From contig NZ_WXZL01000057.1 in assembly GCF_009982895.1 (NCBI RefSeq), forward strand, positions 1-6,258: 6,258 nucleotides of DNA. Direction: 5' to 3'. The translations under genes were made by a program, and so were the position numbers. Under the pieces are notes generated by a model, which saw only the letters and a list, made by a program, of their open reading frames with translations, was not told the origin of the DNA and searched no databases. Within the stretch, counting starts at the first letter, position 1. Each line of letters opens with the position of its first letter. Positions 3,329 to 6,258 of the stretch are shown here, piece by piece. Source of the stretch: Deinococcus alpinitundrae (GTDB taxonomy: Bacteria; Deinococcota; Deinococci; Deinococcales; Deinococcaceae).

Positions 3329-6220
3329 ATGACCCCGAGATCACCGGATCCCCAGCTCCTGAGCGAGGCCCTCACCGCATGCACGGTCGGCATCGTCATG
3401 ACGGACGCCCGTCAGTTCGACCACCCGATCGTGTACGTCAACCCAGCCTTCGAAGCGCTCAGTGGCTACGCAGCCGACGAGATCCTCGGGCGCAACTGCC
3501 GCTTCATGCAGGGCCAGGACCACGACCAACCCGGGGTCCAGGAGATCCGACAGGCGATGGCCCAGCAGCAGGGCCTGACCGTCACCTTGCGCAACTACCG
3601 CAAGGACGGCACGCTGTTCTATAACGAGCTGACCCTCAGTCCAGTCCATGACGCTGCCGGTACCGTGACGTACTACTTTGGCTTCCAGAACGACGTTACC
3701 GAGCGTGAAGAGGCCAGAGTGCAGCTCAGGTCGACCCTCGAGCGGATCACGGACGGCTTCGTCTCGTTCGACCAGAACTGGAACTTTACCTACGTCAACC
3801 CGGCCGCTGCCGCTATGGCCGACAAGCAGCCCGCTGAGCTCATCGGTCAAAACCTCTTCACCGTTTTCCCTGCGGCGACCCCGGGGCCGATCGGTCAAGC
3901 ACTTCAACGCGCCAAGGAGACCGGCGCTGTCCAGCACGAAGTCAGCTTCACCGCCGAAGTGGGACGGTGGCTGGAGGCCACCGCCTACCCTGGCGAGGAT
4001 GGCGTCTCACTGTTTACCCGCGATGTCACCCAGCGCCGTCAGGGGGAGGAAGAGCGGCGGGTTGGGGAAGAGCGTTTCAGGACGATCGTTCAGGCCTGCC
4101 CCATCGGCATCGTTGTTTCAGACCTCAGCACCGGATACCACCTCGACGTCAACCCCGAGTTCCTGCGCCAGAGCGGCTACAGTCGCGAGGAGGTGATCGG
4201 GTGCACCGCGCTCGATCTGCAGTTCTGGGGCGACCCGATGGAGCTGGAAGACGTTGGACGAACCCTTCAAGAGCAGGGCAAGGTCCTCAACCGCGAGGTG
4301 CAGTTTCGCCTGAAGTCCGGAGCGATCGCTGACACGGTCATGTCGATCGTCCTGGTGACTTTGGGCGGACAGGTCTGTCAGGTGATGCTGATCCGTGACA
4401 TCACCCTGGAGAAACAGGCACGCCAGCAGCTCGAAGCCAGTGAGCAGCGCTATCGTCAGAGTGCCGAAGCGCTCCAGCGCACCCTGGACCTGTCGCTGGA
4501 CCTGATCACGACCACGAGTTCCAATGCCGAAGTGATCAGCGCCAGTGCCGCCTGCAAGCACATCCTGGGGTACACACCCGAGGAGCTGATCGGCCGCTCC
4601 TACCTCGACCTCGTGCACCCCGATGACCTTGTTCGGACCCAGGCAGAAGTCGTCCTGATCAGCACCCGGCAAGTCCCCAGTGTGTTTCAGAACCGTTACC
4701 TCCACAAAGACGGCCACATCGTGTGGATGGAGTGGAATACCTTCCTGGTGCCGGGTGACCCGCTGCTCTACTCGGTGGGTCGCGACATTACCCAGCGGCG
4801 GGCTGCTGAGGAAGATCAGTCGTTCCTGGCAGCCATCGTCGATGCCAGTTACAGCGCCGTCGTCGGGGTCAGCCTCGAGGGCACCATCCGCTCGTGGAAC
4901 GGCGGAGCCGAGCGGTTGTACGGGTACACGAAGGCCGAAGCGATTGGCCAGACGATGGAACTGATCGTTCCACTGGAACTCCACGCCGAGGAAGCGGAGG
5001 TGCTCAGACGGGCCGGGCAAGGTGAGCGCATCGAACCCTTCGACTCGGTCCGAATCGCCAAAGATGGACACCGGATCCCGGTTTCCATGACGGCTTCCCC
5101 AGTCTTCGATGCGGCTGGCCGGGTCGTGGGCGTGGCCAGGATCACGCGCGACATCACTGACCGGCTTGCGGCGGAGCAGGAAATCCAGAACCTCAACCAA
5201 GAACTTCGTCAACAACTGCGCCATGTCACGGGTCTGCGGGAGATCGATCAGGCCATCGCCTCGACGCAGGAGCTGTCAGTCACCCTGGGCTTGATCATGG
5301 ACAATGTCGTTCAGCAACTCGGAGCTGACGCCGTGACGCTGTTGCTGCTCGATCCGCATACCCTGATCCTGGAGTACGCCGGCACCTGGGGGTTCACCAC
5401 GCCGCTGCAAGGGTCAGCCGTGCGGCTCGGCAGCGGTCTGGCGGGGGAGGTGGCGCTCAGCCGCCAAGCCATGAGCGTGCCGGACTTGCAAAGCACCCTG
5501 GTTCCACCGGCGTGGCGGGAAGTGCTGAGCCGGGAACGGCTGATGGCGTACTACGGTGCGCCACTGATGTCCAAGGGCAAGGTGGTGGGTGTGATCGAGG
5601 TGCTGCACCGGCAACCGTTCGAGCCTTCGGCGGCGTGGCTGGAGACCTTCGAGATGCTCACCGCTCAAGCGGCGATCGCGATGGATAATGCCCAGCTCTT
5701 CTCGGAACTGGAACGCCGGAACCTGGAGCTACGGCTGGCCTACGACGAGACCATCGAGGGCTGGGCCAGGGCGCTCGATCTGCGCGACAAGGAGACTGAA
5801 GGTCACTCCCAGCGGGTGACCAAGATGACCGTGGCGCTGTGTCGGCGTTTGGGAGCTTCACCTGAGCAGCTCGTCCATGTGCAGCGGGGCGCGCTGCTGC
5901 ATGACATCGGCAAGATGGGCATCCGGGATGCGGTGCTGCTCAAACCCGGCCCGCTGACGGACGAGGAGTGGGTGGAGATGCGAAAGCATCCGGGTTACGC
6001 CGTGCAACTGCTCTCACCGATCAAGTTTCTACGCCCGGCCCTGGACATCCCGCAGTACCACCATGAGAAGTGGGATGGCAGCGGCTACCCGCTGGGTCTG
6101 AAGGGCGAAGCCATCCCCATCACTGCCAGAGCGTTCTCTATGGTGGATGTGTATGACGCCTGGAATGAACCCCCTCGAGCGGACCAACGGCCAAGCCACT
6201 TCGCCCAGACCAGCCGCTAG
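3329..6220 (+). CDS. LOV-PAS(x4)-GAF-HD-GYP protein: putative blue-light-regulated c-di-GMP phosphodiesterase
   Basis: A 963-residue cytoplasmic multidomain protein without membrane helices. Residues about 12-125 form a LOV domain: GRNCRFMQG carries Cys57, the FMN-adduct cysteine, and Asn89 (RNYRKDG), Asn99 (FYNELTLSPV) and Gln120 (FGFQNDVTE) are the other flavin-contacting residues. Four more PAS domains follow (about 135-235, 248-360, 383-489, 498-611), each closing with a D-[IV]-T motif (Asp232, 357, 486, 608); coiled-coil-like linkers join several of them. A GAF domain spans about 636-790 and an HD-GYP domain starts near 806. HD-GYP residues seen are Glu822/His826 (KETEGH), HD 858-859 (LLHDIGK, Lys862), His887, His911-His912 (YHHEKWDGSGYP) and Asp940 (VDVYDA). 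HD-GYP enzymes hydrolyse c-di-GMP to pGpG or GMP, so light and ligand control of biofilm-type behaviour is the likely role (inference). Oddity: after VDVYDA the usual LTSDRPYR and about 45 further residues are replaced by WNEPPRADQRPSHF and a stop, so the domain is C-terminally cut and activity is uncertain. Confidence 0.93.
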   Translation: MTPRSPDPQLLSEALTACTVGIVMTDARQFDHPIVYVNPAFEALSGYAADEILGRNCRFMQGQDHDQPGVQEIRQAMAQQQGLTVTLRNYRKDGTLFYNELTLSPVHDAAGTVTYYFGFQNDVTEREEARVQLRSTLERITDGFVSFDQNWNFTYVNPAAAAMADKQPAELIGQNLFTVFPAATPGPIGQALQRAKETGAVQHEVSFTAEVGRWLEATAYPGEDGVSLFTRDVTQRRQGEEERRVGEERFRTIVQACPIGIVVSDLSTGYHLDVNPEFLRQSGYSREEVIGCTALDLQFWGDPMELEDVGRTLQEQGKVLNREVQFRLKSGAIADTVMSIVLVTLGGQVCQVMLIRDITLEKQARQQLEASEQRYRQSAEALQRTLDLSLDLITTTSSNAEVISASAACKHILGYTPEELIGRSYLDLVHPDDLVRTQAEVVLISTRQVPSVFQNRYLHKDGHIVWMEWNTFLVPGDPLLYSVGRDITQRRAAEEDQSFLAAIVDASYSAVVGVSLEGTIRSWNGGAERLYGYTKAEAIGQTMELIVPLELHAEEAEVLRRAGQGERIEPFDSVRIAKDGHRIPVSMTASPVFDAAGRVVGVARITRDITDRLAAEQEIQNLNQELRQQLRHVTGLREIDQAIASTQELSVTLGLIMDNVVQQLGADAVTLLLLDPHTLILEYAGTWGFTTPLQGSAVRLGSGLAGEVALSRQAMSVPDLQSTLVPPAWREVLSRERLMAYYGAPLMSKGKVVGVIEVLHRQPFEPSAAWLETFEMLTAQAAIAMDNAQLFSELERRNLELRLAYDETIEGWARALDLRDKETEGHSQRVTKMTVALCRRLGASPEQLVHVQRGALLHDIGKMGIRDAVLLKPGPLTDEEWVEMRKHPGYAVQLLSPIKFLRPALDIPQYHHEKWDGSGYPLGLKGEAIPITARAFSMVDVYDAWNEPPRADQRPSHFAQTSR

Positions 6221-6235
6221 GCTGCTCACAGCGCG

Positions 6236-6241
6236 AAGGAG
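6236..6241 (+). promoter_or_regulatory. Shine-Dalgarno site of the gene starting at 6247
   Basis: AAGGAG, a full match to the anti-Shine-Dalgarno core, lies five bases before ATG 6247. It is the strongest ribosome binding site in the window. Confidence 0.55.
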
Positions 6242-6246
6242 CCTCA

Positions 6247-6258
6247 ATGCCAGGACGC
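6247..6258 (+). CDS. start of a downstream gene (cut by window end)
   Basis: ATG CCA GGA CGC (Met-Pro-Gly-Arg) runs to the last base of the window, five bases behind a perfect AAGGAG. It begins 26 bases after the stop of the LOV-HD-GYP gene on the same strand, so cotranscription is likely. Four residues do not allow any functional call. Confidence 0.4.

Noticed and set aside
3310..3624. A frame from ATG 3310 overlapping the start of the LOV gene
   Set aside because: The product is an Arg/Pro-rich shadow of the LOV coding sequence, whose GRNCRF motif is read in the frame of 3329.
4118..5224. A 368-codon open frame on the minus strand
   Set aside because: It lies wholly inside the PAS region of the + strand gene, whose conserved motifs are clear, and its product has no recognisable domain. 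Long antisense frames are common opposite GC-rich genes.
1..6258. tRNA or rRNA genes, CRISPR arrays, insertion-sequence ends, origins or attachment sites
   Set aside because: I looked for cloverleaf-like segments, spaced direct repeats, terminal inverted repeats with transposase motifs and clustered box-like repeats, and saw none I could support.

Overview
The window looks like part of a chromosome or large replicon of a GC-rich bacterium, most likely a member of Deinococcota. This is inferred from the high GC content with GC-ending codons, the many PAS/GAF/HD-GYP signalling modules, and GC-rich hairpin terminators that recur almost word for word. No rRNA, tRNA or marker gene is present to prove it.

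Layout, left to right on the + strand. (1) The 3' end of a gene whose last domain is a GAF domain (to 482). (2) A small universal stress protein gene (526-1017). (3) Directly behind it, a remnant of a CPA1/NhaP-type Na+/H+ antiporter (about 1035-1439). It has lost its N-terminal two thirds and carries an in-frame TAG where the family has the Trp of a conserved WGGLRG motif. (4) A strong intrinsic terminator (1497-1536). (5) A flavodoxin-fold NAD(P)H:quinone oxidoreductase (1565-2227). (6) A 270-base non-coding stretch with a likely terminator, a possible decayed membrane-protein ORF and a candidate promoter. (7) A single-domain Rcp1/CheY-like response regulator (2498-2914). (8) A long two-way hairpin (2929-2984) facing a small minus-strand gene (2995-3250) that appears frameshifted. 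(9) A candidate sigma-70-type promoter (3263-3291). (10) A 963-residue sensor-effector gene (3329-6220). (11) The first four codons of another gene (6247-).

The most notable item is the 963-residue protein: an N-terminal LOV blue-light domain with the full photochemical residue set (Cys57, Asn89, Asn99, Gln120), four further PAS domains, a GAF domain and an HD-GYP domain. The likely reading is blue-light (and other small-molecule) control of cyclic-di-GMP hydrolysis. Its metal ligands are present, but the protein ends soon after the VDVYDA helix, in a tail unlike the family, so the C-terminal helices are missing and activity is uncertain.

The intact genes centre on stress, redox and signalling, with two possible light links: the LOV domain, and a receiver of the type that partners phytochromes. 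There is also repeated gene decay: the antiporter remnant, the frameshifted minus-strand gene, a possible membrane-protein remnant and the shortened HD-GYP end. The genes do not form one operon; terminators separate them into short units.
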